DNA of 64,000 nucleotides. Source: Clostridiales bacterium (GTDB taxonomy: Bacteria > Bacillota > Clostridia > Oscillospirales > Butyricicoccaceae). The translations under genes and the position numbers were made by a program. The notes beneath the pieces were generated by a model. The model saw only the letters and a program-made list of their open reading frames with translations. It had not been told where the DNA came from and did not search any database. Below, piece by piece: positions 50,429 to 58,992 of this stretch. The stretch spans positions 73,435 to 137,434 of the forward strand of contig JAHZFK010000001.1 in the NCBI GenBank assembly GCA_019421385.1. Direction: 5' to 3'. Numbering within the stretch: position 1 is the stretch's first letter; the number at the start of each line of letters is the position of its first letter.

Positions 50429-51556
50429 ATGCATTATCTGGACAATGCGGCGACGACGGCGGTGCTGCCCGAAGCGGCTGAAGCAGCCATGCACGCGATG
50501 TGCACCTGCTTCGGCAACCCGTCGAGCCTGCATCAAATGGGAATAAACGCCTCTCATCTGCTGGAGGACAGCCGAAAAACGGTCGCTTCCGCGCTCGGCT
50601 GTCTGCCTGAAGAGACCTACTTTACCTCCTGCGGCACGGAGAGCACCAACATCAGCCTGCGCGGGGTCGCCCACCTCAACCGCCACCAAAAGGGGCGCAT
50701 CATCACGACCGAAATCGAGCACGCGGCAACGCTCAACACCTGCAAGCAGTTCGCCGCCGAGGGGTTTGACGTTGTGTTCCTCGCGCCGGACGAGACCGGC
50801 CATATCACCCCCGCGGCGCTCGAAGCCGCACTGACCGAGGACACGGTACTGCTGTCCTGCCAGCTGGTCAATAACGAGATCGGCACGGTGCAGCCCGTGG
50901 CGGAACTCGGCGCGCTGCTCAAAGCCAAAACGCCGCGTGCACTGTTCCACATCGACGCAGTACAGGGACTGGCGCGGGTCAGGCTCACGCCCAAAAAGTG
51001 GAGCTGCGACCTGATGAGCGTCTCCGGTCACAAGATCGGCGCGCCCAAGGGCATTGGCGCGCTGTATGTCAAAAAGGGGCTGCGCCTGCCGCCCTTGATG
51101 TTCGGCGGCGGACAGGAAAAGGGGATGCGTCCGGGCACTGAGGCGCTGCCCAATATCGCGGCCTTTGCCAAAGCGTGCGAAATCCGCATGGCACACTTCG
51201 ATGAGGATTTTGCGCATGTGCAAAGCCTTGCCGACTATCTGCATCAGCAGGTCGCGGCGGTTTTGCCGGATGCGGCGTTCAACGGCGCAGGCGACATCCC
51301 GCATGTGGTCAACCTGTCCCTCCCCGGCTGCAAAAGCGAGGTCATGCTGCGCGTGCTGGAGAGCGACGAGGTTTATGTTTCGAGCGGCTCTGCCTGCTCC
51401 AAGGGCAAGCAGAGCGGCGTGCTCAAGGCGCTCAGCCTGCCCAAAACGCGCACGGACAGTGCGCTGCGCGTGTCCTTCTGCCCATCGAACACCAAGGAAG
51501 ATGTGGACGCTTTTATCACAGCCGCGCAAAAGGGTCAAAAAATGTTCAAACGGTAA
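50429..51556 (+). CDS. Cysteine desulfurase (NifS/IscS family)
   Basis: This PLP enzyme takes sulphur from cysteine to a persulfide. The 375-residue protein shows YLDNAATTAVLP, the PLP lysine in SVSGHKIGAPKG, and the persulfide cysteine in SSGSACSKGK. It is encoded 18 bases before thiI, so its likely role is to supply sulphur for 4-thiouridine in tRNA, as NifZ does for ThiI in B. subtilis. A general iron-sulphur role is not excluded. Confidence 0.95.
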   Translation: MHYLDNAATTAVLPEAAEAAMHAMCTCFGNPSSLHQMGINASHLLEDSRKTVASALGCLPEETYFTSCGTESTNISLRGVAHLNRHQKGRIITTEIEHAATLNTCKQFAAEGFDVVFLAPDETGHITPAALEAALTEDTVLLSCQLVNNEIGTVQPVAELGALLKAKTPRALFHIDAVQGLARVRLTPKKWSCDLMSVSGHKIGAPKGIGALYVKKGLRLPPLMFGGGQEKGMRPGTEALPNIAAFAKACEIRMAHFDEDFAHVQSLADYLHQQVAAVLPDAAFNGAGDIPHVVNLSLPGCKSEVMLRVLESDEVYVSSGSACSKGKQSGVLKALSLPKTRTDSALRVSFCPSNTKEDVDAFITAAQKGQKMFKR

Positions 51557-51574
51557 AGAGATAAAGGAGAAACT

Positions 51575-52744
51575 ATGAAAGAAGTATTGCTGCTCAAGTG
51601 CGGAGAGATCGTGCTCAAAGGTCTCAACCGCAAAACCTTTGAGGATCGCCTGCTCAAAAACCTGTCCCGCCGCATGAAGCACGTGGCAGACTGCAACATT
51701 TCCATGCGCCAGTCGGTGGTCTATGTCGAAGTGCCCGAGGACGTGGACGCAGACGCGGTCATGGACTGCGCGCGCCATGTGTTCGGCTTTGCAACCATCT
51801 CTCGCGCAGCGGTCTGCCCCGAAAAGACGCTCGAAAGCGTCATCGACACCGCACAGAGCTATCTTGCGCCGCGTTTTGCGCAGGCAAAGACCTTCAAGGT
51901 CGAGACCAAGCGCGGCGACAAGAAATTCCCCATGACCTCGACCGAGATCAGTCAGCACGTCGGCGGCGAACTGGCCGACCGTTTCCCGAGCGTGCGTCCC
52001 TACATGCACGGCCCCGACCTGACGGTTCATGTCGAGATCCGCGAAAAGTACGCCTTTGTACACGCAGGTCCCGAGCCGGGCGCAGGCGGCATGCCGATCG
52101 GCTCGAATGGCAGAGCCGCGCTGCTGCTTTCGGGCGGCATCGACAGCCCGGTCGCGGGCTGGATGATGGCCAAGCGCGGTCTGGAACTGGTCGGCGTACA
52201 CTTTTTCAGCTATCCCTACACCTCGGAACGCGCCAAGGACAAGGTGCTCGAGTTGGGCCGCAAGCTGACCGCATGGTGCGGCCGCATGAGCGTGATGGTC
52301 GTGCCGTTCACCAAAATCCAGGAGGAAATCCGCGAAAAGTGCCACGAGGAGCTGTTTACGCTCATTATGCGGCGCTTTATGATGCGCATTGCCGAGCGTG
52401 TAGCTGTGGAATACGGCTGCGGCGCACTCATCACCGGCGAGTCGCTCGGACAGGTCGCCAGCCAGACCATGCCCGCCATGGGCGTGACCGGCGCGGTGTG
52501 CGATCTGCCGATCTTCCGCCCGTGCATCGGCATGGATAAGGAGGAGATCGTCACGATCGCCCGCAAGATCGACACCTTTGAAACCTCTATCCTGCCGTAT
52601 GAGGACTGCTGCACAGTGTTCACCCCCAAGCACCCGAACACCAAGCCCAAGATGCCGAAAATTCTGGAAGCAGAAAGTCATCTGGACGTGGACAGTCTCG
52701 TTAACGAGGCGGTTGAAGGCGTAGAAATTATCCATTTGCCATAA
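51575..52744 (+). CDS. thiI: tRNA 4-thiouridine synthase
   Basis: ThiI makes 4-thiouridine at position 8 of tRNA from a persulfide donor and ATP. The 389-residue protein has the N-terminal ferredoxin-like and THUMP domains (about 1-165) and the adenylating PP-loop domain with LLLSGGIDSPVAGW and TGESLGQVASQT. The rhodanese domain of the E. coli protein is absent, as usual in Firmicutes. The upstream cysteine desulfurase is the obvious sulphur donor. Confidence 0.97.
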   Translation: MKEVLLLKCGEIVLKGLNRKTFEDRLLKNLSRRMKHVADCNISMRQSVVYVEVPEDVDADAVMDCARHVFGFATISRAAVCPEKTLESVIDTAQSYLAPRFAQAKTFKVETKRGDKKFPMTSTEISQHVGGELADRFPSVRPYMHGPDLTVHVEIREKYAFVHAGPEPGAGGMPIGSNGRAALLLSGGIDSPVAGWMMAKRGLELVGVHFFSYPYTSERAKDKVLELGRKLTAWCGRMSVMVVPFTKIQEEIREKCHEELFTLIMRRFMMRIAERVAVEYGCGALITGESLGQVASQTMPAMGVTGAVCDLPIFRPCIGMDKEEIVTIARKIDTFETSILPYEDCCTVFTPKHPNTKPKMPKILEAESHLDVDSLVNEAVEGVEIIHLP

Positions 52745-52763
52745 GAAAGAAGGAAACACTTCC

Positions 52764-53993
52764 ATGAACGCAGAACTAATTGCCGTCGGCACGGAGATCC
52801 TGCTGGGCGACATTGTCAATACAGACGCGCAGATCATTTCGCAGGGTCTGAGCGAACTGGGCATCAACGTATTTTACCAGACGGTCGTGGGCGACAACCC
52901 GGCGCGCCTGCGCCATGTCATTGAGACCGCACGCGACCGTGCGGATATCATCATCACGACCGGCGGCCTCGGCCCTACACTGGACGACCTGACCAAAGAG
53001 ACGCTTGCGACCGTATTCGGCCGCAAAATGGCGCTGCATCAGCCCTCGCTCGACCGCATCAAGGGCTTTTTCCAGACCATCGGCCGCGAAATGACCCCGA
53101 ACAACGAAAAGCAAGCGTGGCTGCCCGAGGGCTGCACGGTGTTCGTAAACGAATGGGGCACCGCGCCCGGCTGCGCATTTGAGGCATACGGCAAGCACGT
53201 CATCATGCTGCCCGGTCCCCCGCGCGAGTGCGAGCCGATGTGGAAACAGTGCGCCATGCCCTACCTTTATCCATTTGCAGGCGGCTGCATCGTGTCGCGC
53301 AATGTCCGCGTGTTCGGTTTGGGCGAAAGCAATATGGAGACCATCCTGCACGACATGATGGAAACCAGCACCAACCCGACCATTGCGCCCTACGCTAAGA
53401 CCTCGGAATGCTTTGCGCGTGTGACCGCCAAGGCCGAAACCCCCGAGGAATGCGAAAAGCTGCTTGAGCCGGTCGTGGAGAAAATCTGTGACCTGCTGGG
53501 CGACGATGTGTACGGCGTGGATGTGGATTCGCTGGAGCAGGTCGTGGGCGACGGGCTGCGCGCGCGCGGCATGACGCTTGCGGTCGCAGAAAGCTGCACA
53601 GGCGGTCTGCTGTCCAAGCGCATCACCGATGTGCCCGGCTGCTCGGATTACTACCTCGGCGGCGTATGCTCGTACGCCAACGAGGTCAAGATGAAGGTAC
53701 TGGGTGTGAAAAAAGAAACGCTCGACACGGTCGGTGCAGTGTCCCCCGAAGTGGCCGAGCAGATGGCCGAGGGCGTGGCAAAGGCGCTCGGTGCAGACGT
53801 TGGCGTAGGCATCACAGGGGTCGCCGGTCCGGACGGCGGCACGGAGGAAAAGCCCGTTGGTCTGGTGTATATCAGCATCTGGTGTAAGGGACAGCACTAC
53901 ACCCGCAAGATGAAGTCCACCAATGGGCGCGACCGCGTGCGTATGCAGGCAGCTTCCACGGCTTTGGATTTGATTCGCCGCAACATTTTTTGA
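52764..53993 (+). CDS. cinA: CinA-type protein (nicotinamide-nucleotide amidase domain)
   Basis: The 409-residue protein has an N-terminal MoCF-like domain (AVGTEILLGDIVNTDAQ, TTGGLGPTLDDLTKE) and a C-terminal CinA domain (VAESCTGGLLSKRITDVPG, GVGITGVAGPDGGTEEKP) that in homologues deamidates nicotinamide mononucleotide. It takes part in pyridine-nucleotide recycling, and was named for competence genes. It follows thiI by 19 bases and ends the operon at a strong terminator. Confidence 0.95.
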   Translation: MNAELIAVGTEILLGDIVNTDAQIISQGLSELGINVFYQTVVGDNPARLRHVIETARDRADIIITTGGLGPTLDDLTKETLATVFGRKMALHQPSLDRIKGFFQTIGREMTPNNEKQAWLPEGCTVFVNEWGTAPGCAFEAYGKHVIMLPGPPRECEPMWKQCAMPYLYPFAGGCIVSRNVRVFGLGESNMETILHDMMETSTNPTIAPYAKTSECFARVTAKAETPEECEKLLEPVVEKICDLLGDDVYGVDVDSLEQVVGDGLRARGMTLAVAESCTGGLLSKRITDVPGCSDYYLGGVCSYANEVKMKVLGVKKETLDTVGAVSPEVAEQMAEGVAKALGADVGVGITGVAGPDGGTEEKPVGLVYISIWCKGQHYTRKMKSTNGRDRVRMQAASTALDLIRRNIF

Positions 53994-54069
53994 ACAAATA
54001 TCTGCGGTTTTGTCTATTTTCTCGACATTCCCAGTCATTCCCTGTGGAAACCAAACAAAATTCTCATCA

Positions 54070-54110
54070 AAAAAGTCCAGCAATTGTGTAAAATTGCTGG
54101 ACTTTTGTTT
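54070..54110 (+). terminator. Terminator of the nifS-thiI-cinA operon
   Basis: AAAAGTCCAGCAATT and AATTGCTGGACTTTT pair around a short loop, with T residues after. Confidence 0.93.
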
Positions 54111-54126
54111 CCCCTTGATGTATACT
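54098..54126 (+). promoter_or_regulatory. Candidate promoter of glgB
   Basis: TGGACT (54098-54103, four of six matches) and TATACT (54121-54126) are spaced by 17 bases. The -35 box overlaps the 3' arm of the preceding terminator. The leader would be about 125 bases long. Confidence 0.4.
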
Positions 54127-54257
54127 ATATCTAACTAAAGTGAGAGGTATTCGCCTATAACAGGGCGAAATGTACAAATGGTTGGAAAATTTTCGAAGAT
54201 ACGCTGTATTTTGGCATGCTGAGAAGGATAAGAAGTGCAAAAAGGGAGAGATGCGAT

Positions 54258-56408
54258 ATGAAGAAAACACCCGCAGCGCCGGCCTGTGAAAAGCGCAGCC
54301 AGCTTTTCTATTCGGGCAGGGACTGCCGCGCCTTTGACTATATGGGCGCACATCCCTTTGAACAGGACGGCGAACCCGGCTACCTGTTCCGGGTCTACGC
54401 CCCCGAAGCGGAAAAGGTTTCGGTCATGGGCGAGTTCAACGGCTGGAACCGCGACGTGGACTACATGATGCGCGACGAACAGGGCATCTGGGAAAAATTC
54501 ATTCCGCATGTTTCCGAATACGCAGCATATAAGTATAGCGTATGGGCCAAATCGGGCGATGTGTTCGACAAGTCCGACCCGTACGGCTTCCACAGCGAAA
54601 CCCGCCCCGGCAACGCCTCCAAGGTGTATGACATTGAGGGCTATGAGTGGAACGACGCCTCTTGGATGGACTGGCGCAAGGGCCACCTGCCCTATTCCAG
54701 TCCGGTCAATATCTACGAATGCCATCTCGGCTCGTGGAAGGTACATGAGGACGGCAACTTCTATTCCTACCGCCAGCTGGCGGACGAGCTGGTGCCCTAC
54801 GTCAAGGAAATGGGCTATACCCACATCGAGGTCATGCCGCTGACCGAGTATCCGTTCGACGGCTCGTGGGGCTATCAGGTCATCGGCTATTTTGCCGCGA
54901 CCAGCCGCTACGGCACGCCCAAGGATCTGATGTACTTCATCGACAAGGCGCATCAGGCAGGGCTTGGCGTCATCATGGACTGGGTGCCCGCACACTTCCC
55001 CAAGGACGGCTGCGGTCTGGTCGAGTTTGACGGCTCGCACCTCTATGAATACGCCGATCCGCTCAAGATGGAGCATAAAGAATGGGGCACGCGCGTATTT
55101 GACTACGGCAAGGTTTCCACCCGCAACCTGCTGTTCTCGTCGGCGATGTTCTGGATCGAAAAGTTCCATATGGACGGCCTGCGCGTGGACGCGGTCGCTT
55201 CCATGCTCTATCTGGACTACAACCGTCAGCACGAATGGCGTCCCAACATCCACGGCGGCCGTGAAAACCTTGAGGCGATCGACTTCCTCCGCCTGCTCAA
55301 CGAGTTCATCCTGACCGACCATCCGGACGTCATGATGATCGCAGAGGAATCCACCGCATGGCCGATGGTGACCAAGCCCGGCTATGACGGCGGTCTAGGC
55401 TTCAACTTCAAGTGGAACATGGGCTGGATGAACGATATGCTGTGCTACTGCTCGGCCGACCCGTTCTTCCGCAAGGACATGCATGACAAGATCACCTTCT
55501 CGTTCATGTATGCATTCTCGGAAAATTACATCCTGCCGCTTTCGCATGACGAGGTCGTGCACGGCAAATGCTCGTTGATCGGCAAAATGCCGCCTCCGTA
55601 CGAAAACCAGTTCGGCGGCCTGCGCGCACTGTATGGCTACATGACCGCGCATCCGGGCAAAAAGATGCTGTTCATGGGCGGCGAGTTCGCTCAGTTCTCG
55701 GAATGGGCATACCAGCGCGGTCTGGACTGGATGCTGCTGGACTATCCGGCGCACAAGCAGATGCAGACCTATGTCAAGGCGCTCAACCATTTCTATCTGG
55801 AAACCCCGCAGCTGTGGGAGCAGGACACCGACTGGCGCGGATTCGAGTGGATCAGCCACGAGGATAACCGCAACAACATCATCGCTTTCCGCCGTATCGC
55901 CAAGGACGGCAGCGATCTTGTTGCCGTTGTCAACTTCTCTCCCGAGGTGCAGGAGGATTACCGCATCGGCGTCCCGCTCGCCGGAACATATGAAGAGGTG
56001 TTCACCTCGGACAAGGCCGAGTTCGGCGGCAGCGGCATGACCAATGGCAAGGTCAAGACCGACAGCAAAAAGCCCATGCACGGACAGGAGCAGTCCATCA
56101 GCATCCAAATCCCACGCTTCGGCGTATTGTTCTTCAAGGGTAAGCCGCGCGCCAAGCGCCGCACCAAGGCCGAAATCGAAGCCGCGAAAAAGGCCGCGGC
56201 AGAAAAGGCCGCCAAGTCCGCCAAAGGCTCGCGCACATCCTCCAAGGCAGTCACCAAAACCGGAACGCGCGCCGTAGCCAAGACCGGCTCAAAGGCCGTG
56301 GCCAAAACAGGGGAAAAAGCGGTCGCAAAAACCGGCACGAAAGCAGTCACCAAAACCGGAGAAAAGGCGGTGGTCCAGGCAGGCGATGCCGGCAAGCAGG
56401 ATTCTTAA
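54258..56408 (+). CDS. glgB: Glycogen branching enzyme with Lys-rich repeat tail
   Basis: GlgB cuts alpha-1,4 glucan and rejoins it by alpha-1,6 links. The 716-residue protein has an N-terminal CBM48 (about 20-130, VYAPEAEKVSVMGEFNGW), a GH13 barrel with GLRVDAVASMLYLDY (nucleophile Asp), MIAEESTAWP (Glu) and LPLSHDEVVHGK, and a C-terminal beta domain to about residue 630. A tail of about 80 residues follows: a Lys/Ala helix-like stretch (KRRTKAEIEAAKKAAAEKAA), then six octapeptides of the form xKAVAKTG. That tail is not part of the normal enzyme. The ATG at 54258 follows GGGAG. It is the first gene of the glycogen operon. Confidence 0.95.
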   Translation: MKKTPAAPACEKRSQLFYSGRDCRAFDYMGAHPFEQDGEPGYLFRVYAPEAEKVSVMGEFNGWNRDVDYMMRDEQGIWEKFIPHVSEYAAYKYSVWAKSGDVFDKSDPYGFHSETRPGNASKVYDIEGYEWNDASWMDWRKGHLPYSSPVNIYECHLGSWKVHEDGNFYSYRQLADELVPYVKEMGYTHIEVMPLTEYPFDGSWGYQVIGYFAATSRYGTPKDLMYFIDKAHQAGLGVIMDWVPAHFPKDGCGLVEFDGSHLYEYADPLKMEHKEWGTRVFDYGKVSTRNLLFSSAMFWIEKFHMDGLRVDAVASMLYLDYNRQHEWRPNIHGGRENLEAIDFLRLLNEFILTDHPDVMMIAEESTAWPMVTKPGYDGGLGFNFKWNMGWMNDMLCYCSADPFFRKDMHDKITFSFMYAFSENYILPLSHDEVVHGKCSLIGKMPPPYENQFGGLRALYGYMTAHPGKKMLFMGGEFAQFSEWAYQRGLDWMLLDYPAHKQMQTYVKALNHFYLETPQLWEQDTDWRGFEWISHEDNRNNIIAFRRIAKDGSDLVAVVNFSPEVQEDYRIGVPLAGTYEEVFTSDKAEFGGSGMTNGKVKTDSKKPMHGQEQSISIQIPRFGVLFFKGKPRAKRRTKAEIEAAKKAAAEKAAKSAKGSRTSSKAVTKTGTRAVAKTGSKAVAKTGEKAVAKTGTKAVTKTGEKAVVQAGDAGKQDS
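56241..56384 (+). repeat. Six 24-base tandem repeats encoding the glgB tail
   Basis: Six in-frame 24-base units code for SKAVTKTG, TRAVAKTG, SKAVAKTG, EKAVAKTG, TKAVTKTG and EKAVVQAG (residues 662-709). DNA units differ at several third positions, so the protein pattern is kept better than the DNA, which suggests selection on the peptide or age of the repeats. Confidence 0.85.
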
Positions 56409-56469
56409 AAGGGGACGCGCCGAAACCGGCGTGAAATAATATGTAAACCGCAAAAAGGAGAGTTCATCA

Positions 56470-57681
56470 ATGTATCGGAAAAAAGAATGCGTAGCCATGC
56501 TGCTCGCAGGCGGTCAGGGCAGCCGCCTCTATGTACTGACCAAAAAGGTCGCCAAGCCCGCGGTGCCGTTCGGCGGCAAATACCGCATCATCGACTTCCC
56601 GCTTTCCAACTGCGTCAACTCCGGCATTGACACAGTCGGCGTACTGACCCAGTACGAGCCGCATGTGCTCAACGCTTACATCGGCTCCGGCCAGACCTGG
56701 GACCTTGACCGCCTGCGCGGCGGCGTATACGTCCTGCCGCCGTACCAGAAGGGTAAGACCTCCGAGTGGTACAAGGGCACGGCCAATGCCATTTACCAGA
56801 ACATCCAGTTTATCGACGATTACGATCCTGAGTATGTTCTGATCCTGTCGGGCGACCATATCTACAAGATGAACTACAACAAGATGCTCCAGCAGCACAA
56901 GGAGACCGGCGCGGATGCCACCATCGCCGTGCTCGACGTGCCGCTTGCAGAAGCATCCCGCTTCGGCATCATGAACTGCAAGCCGGACGGCACGATCTAT
57001 GAATTCGAGGAGAAGCCCCAGAACCCGAAGTCCACGCTGGCTTCCATGGGCATCTATATCTTCTCTTGGAAGAAGCTGCGCCAGTACCTGATCGAAGACG
57101 AGGAGAACTCCAAGTCCTCCAACGACTTCGGCAAGGATATCATCCCGGCTATGCTCGGCAACGGCGAAAAGCTGGTTTCCTACCGTTTTGAGGGCTATTG
57201 GAAGGATGTCGGCACGATCGAAAGCCTATGGGAGGCCAACATGGACCTGCTCAGCCCGAATTCCGGCCTGAACCTGTCGGACGACAGCTGGAAGATCTAC
57301 GGCCGTACCACCGGTTCGCCCCCGCACTTCACGGCGAAGAATGCGGTTGTCAAGCACACCCTGCTTTCCGAGGGCTGCGAGATCGCGGGCGACGTATCCG
57401 AGTCCGTGCTGTTCTCGGATGTTAAGATCGCCAAGGGCGCAAAGGTGGAATACTCCATCCTGATGCCGGGCGCGGTCATCGAAGAGGGCGCTACCGTGCG
57501 CTACTCGATCATCGCCGAAAACGCCGTTATCGGCAAGGATGCGGTTGTCGGCGGCAGCCCGTCGGACGGCGACGTGGAGAAGTGGGGCGTAGCCGTCGTT
57601 GCGGAAGGCGTGCGCATCGGCCGCGGCGCAACGCTGGCGGCGAAAGAAATGGCAGACGAAGACCTGCCGGACGTAAAGTAA
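56470..57681 (+). CDS. glgC: Glucose-1-phosphate adenylyltransferase, catalytic subunit
   Basis: GlgC makes ADP-glucose from glucose 1-phosphate and ATP, the committed step of glycogen synthesis. The 403-residue protein shows the nucleotide loop LLAGGQGSRLYVLTKKVAKP, FGGKYRIIDFPLSNC, and ILSGDHIYKMNY with the catalytic Asp; a left-handed beta helix forms the C-terminus. A Tyr replaces the usual Gly after GSRL. It is followed by glgD after ten bases, as in other Firmicutes, where GlgD modulates GlgC. Confidence 0.97.
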   Translation: MYRKKECVAMLLAGGQGSRLYVLTKKVAKPAVPFGGKYRIIDFPLSNCVNSGIDTVGVLTQYEPHVLNAYIGSGQTWDLDRLRGGVYVLPPYQKGKTSEWYKGTANAIYQNIQFIDDYDPEYVLILSGDHIYKMNYNKMLQQHKETGADATIAVLDVPLAEASRFGIMNCKPDGTIYEFEEKPQNPKSTLASMGIYIFSWKKLRQYLIEDEENSKSSNDFGKDIIPAMLGNGEKLVSYRFEGYWKDVGTIESLWEANMDLLSPNSGLNLSDDSWKIYGRTTGSPPHFTAKNAVVKHTLLSEGCEIAGDVSESVLFSDVKIAKGAKVEYSILMPGAVIEEGATVRYSIIAENAVIGKDAVVGGSPSDGDVEKWGVAVVAEGVRIGRGATLAAKEMADEDLPDVK

Positions 57682-57691
57682 GGGGGCAGAA

Positions 57692-58822
57692 ATGATGAAC
57701 AGTGTTTTAGGCATCATCATTGCATTTGATAACGACAACGATCTCCGTGAGATCACCGAGCACCGCACGGTTGGCGCGGTGCAGTGGGGCGGCCGCTACC
57801 GCATCATCGACTTCATGCTGTCGAACATGGTAAACAGCGGCATTTACCGCGTGGGCGTGCTGATGAAGGACAAATACCAGTCCCTCATCGACCACATCAG
57901 CACCGCCAAGGACTGGGACCTGTCCCGCAAGAACTCGGGCGTGACCCTGCTGCCGCCGTATTCCTATTCGAAGAAGGCGTCTCCGCTGGTGACCGGCGAA
58001 TACCGCGGCAAGATCGACGCGCTAGCCGGCGCAGTCGACTTCCTGCAGAAGAACAAGGCGGACTATGTTGTGGTTGCGGACGGCGACATCGTTGCCAACA
58101 TCCCGCTTGACGACGTGATCGACCGCCACATCAAGTCGGGCGCCGACCTGACCATGGTCTGCACCAAGAAGCAGAAGGATTCGCCGTTTACGACTTATGT
58201 CGAACTCAACCGCAAGAAGGAAGCGGTCGATATCCGCGTGGGCGACTCCAACGAAGGCAAGTGCAAGCACATCGCGCTGGGCGTATACGTCATGAGCCGT
58301 CAGTATCTCATCCATATGCTGTCCGACTGCGTCACGCACAACTGCATCCATTTCGAGCGTGAATTCCTGTCCCGCGCGCTGATCGACGGCACAGTTGCCG
58401 GTTATCTGTTCAACGAATATGCCATGAAGATCGAGGATACCACAGATTACTTCCGCTCCAACATGGATATGCTGGACAAGGATGTGCGCTCGGAAGTATT
58501 CCTGCGCACCCGCCCGATCCTGACCCGTATCAAGGACGAAGCTCCCGCCTACTACGGCGATAAGGCCGTTGTGGAGGACAGCCTGATCGCTGACGGCTGC
58601 CGCATCGAGGGCACGGTGAAAAACTGTGTTCTGTTCCGCGATGTCGTGGTCGAAAAGGGCGCGGAAATCTGCGACTGCATCATCATGGAGGGCGGCCGCA
58701 TCCTGTCGGATGCATCACTGCGCCATGTTATCACCGACCGCAACGTCGTCATCCGCGACGGGCGCACCATGATGGGTCACGAGAACTACCCCATTACGAT
58801 CGCCAAAAACGCAACCGTTTGA
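57692..58822 (+). CDS. glgD: GlgD, regulatory subunit of ADP-glucose pyrophosphorylase
   Basis: The 376-residue protein is a GlgC homologue that lacks the glycine-rich nucleotide loop; the start reads IIIAFDNDNDLREITEHRT. It keeps GGRYRIIDFMLSN and the beta helix. In Bacillus-type systems GlgD itself is weak but raises GlgC activity in a hetero-oligomer. It is coupled to glgC. Two adjacent ATGs (57692, 57695) are possible starts. Confidence 0.95.
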   Translation: MMNSVLGIIIAFDNDNDLREITEHRTVGAVQWGGRYRIIDFMLSNMVNSGIYRVGVLMKDKYQSLIDHISTAKDWDLSRKNSGVTLLPPYSYSKKASPLVTGEYRGKIDALAGAVDFLQKNKADYVVVADGDIVANIPLDDVIDRHIKSGADLTMVCTKKQKDSPFTTYVELNRKKEAVDIRVGDSNEGKCKHIALGVYVMSRQYLIHMLSDCVTHNCIHFEREFLSRALIDGTVAGYLFNEYAMKIEDTTDYFRSNMDMLDKDVRSEVFLRTRPILTRIKDEAPAYYGDKAVVEDSLIADGCRIEGTVKNCVLFRDVVVEKGAEICDCIIMEGGRILSDASLRHVITDRNVVIRDGRTMMGHENYPITIAKNATV

Positions 58823-58898
58823 TAAAAATACGTTAAATTCGCTGCAAATGAGCGAAAAACACGGGCTGAAAGCATGAAATGTTCGTGGAAATTCCCTA

Positions 58899-58969
58899 TT
58901 TTGCAGAGAGGAAGAATCTAGTATAATAAAGATATGCAGGTGCGGAAGCGGGACTCTGTTTCCGCACCT
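58899..58969 (+). promoter_or_regulatory. Internal promoter and leader hairpin of glgA
   Basis: A perfect TATAAT lies at 58922-58927, with TTTTGC (58899-58904) or TTGCAG (58901-58906) as a -35 box, 17 or 15 bases away. Ten bases downstream AGGTGCGGAA (58938-58947) and TTCCGCACCT (58960-58969) form a perfect ten-base-pair hairpin ending close to the GGGGAGG ribosome site of glgA. No T run follows, so it is not a typical terminator. Confidence 0.6.
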
Positions 58970-58992
58970 CCTACTGGGGAGGCTCGGTTCTT

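Noticed and set aside
50246..52867. Very long open frame on the minus strand, opposite nifS and thiI
   Set aside because: It lies antisense to two well-supported genes, has no recognisable domain or ribosome site, and long antisense frames are expected in this GC-rich codon usage.
56241..56384. Tandem 24-base repeats read as a CRISPR array or satellite
   Set aside because: The units are contiguous with no spacers and stay in frame with glgB.
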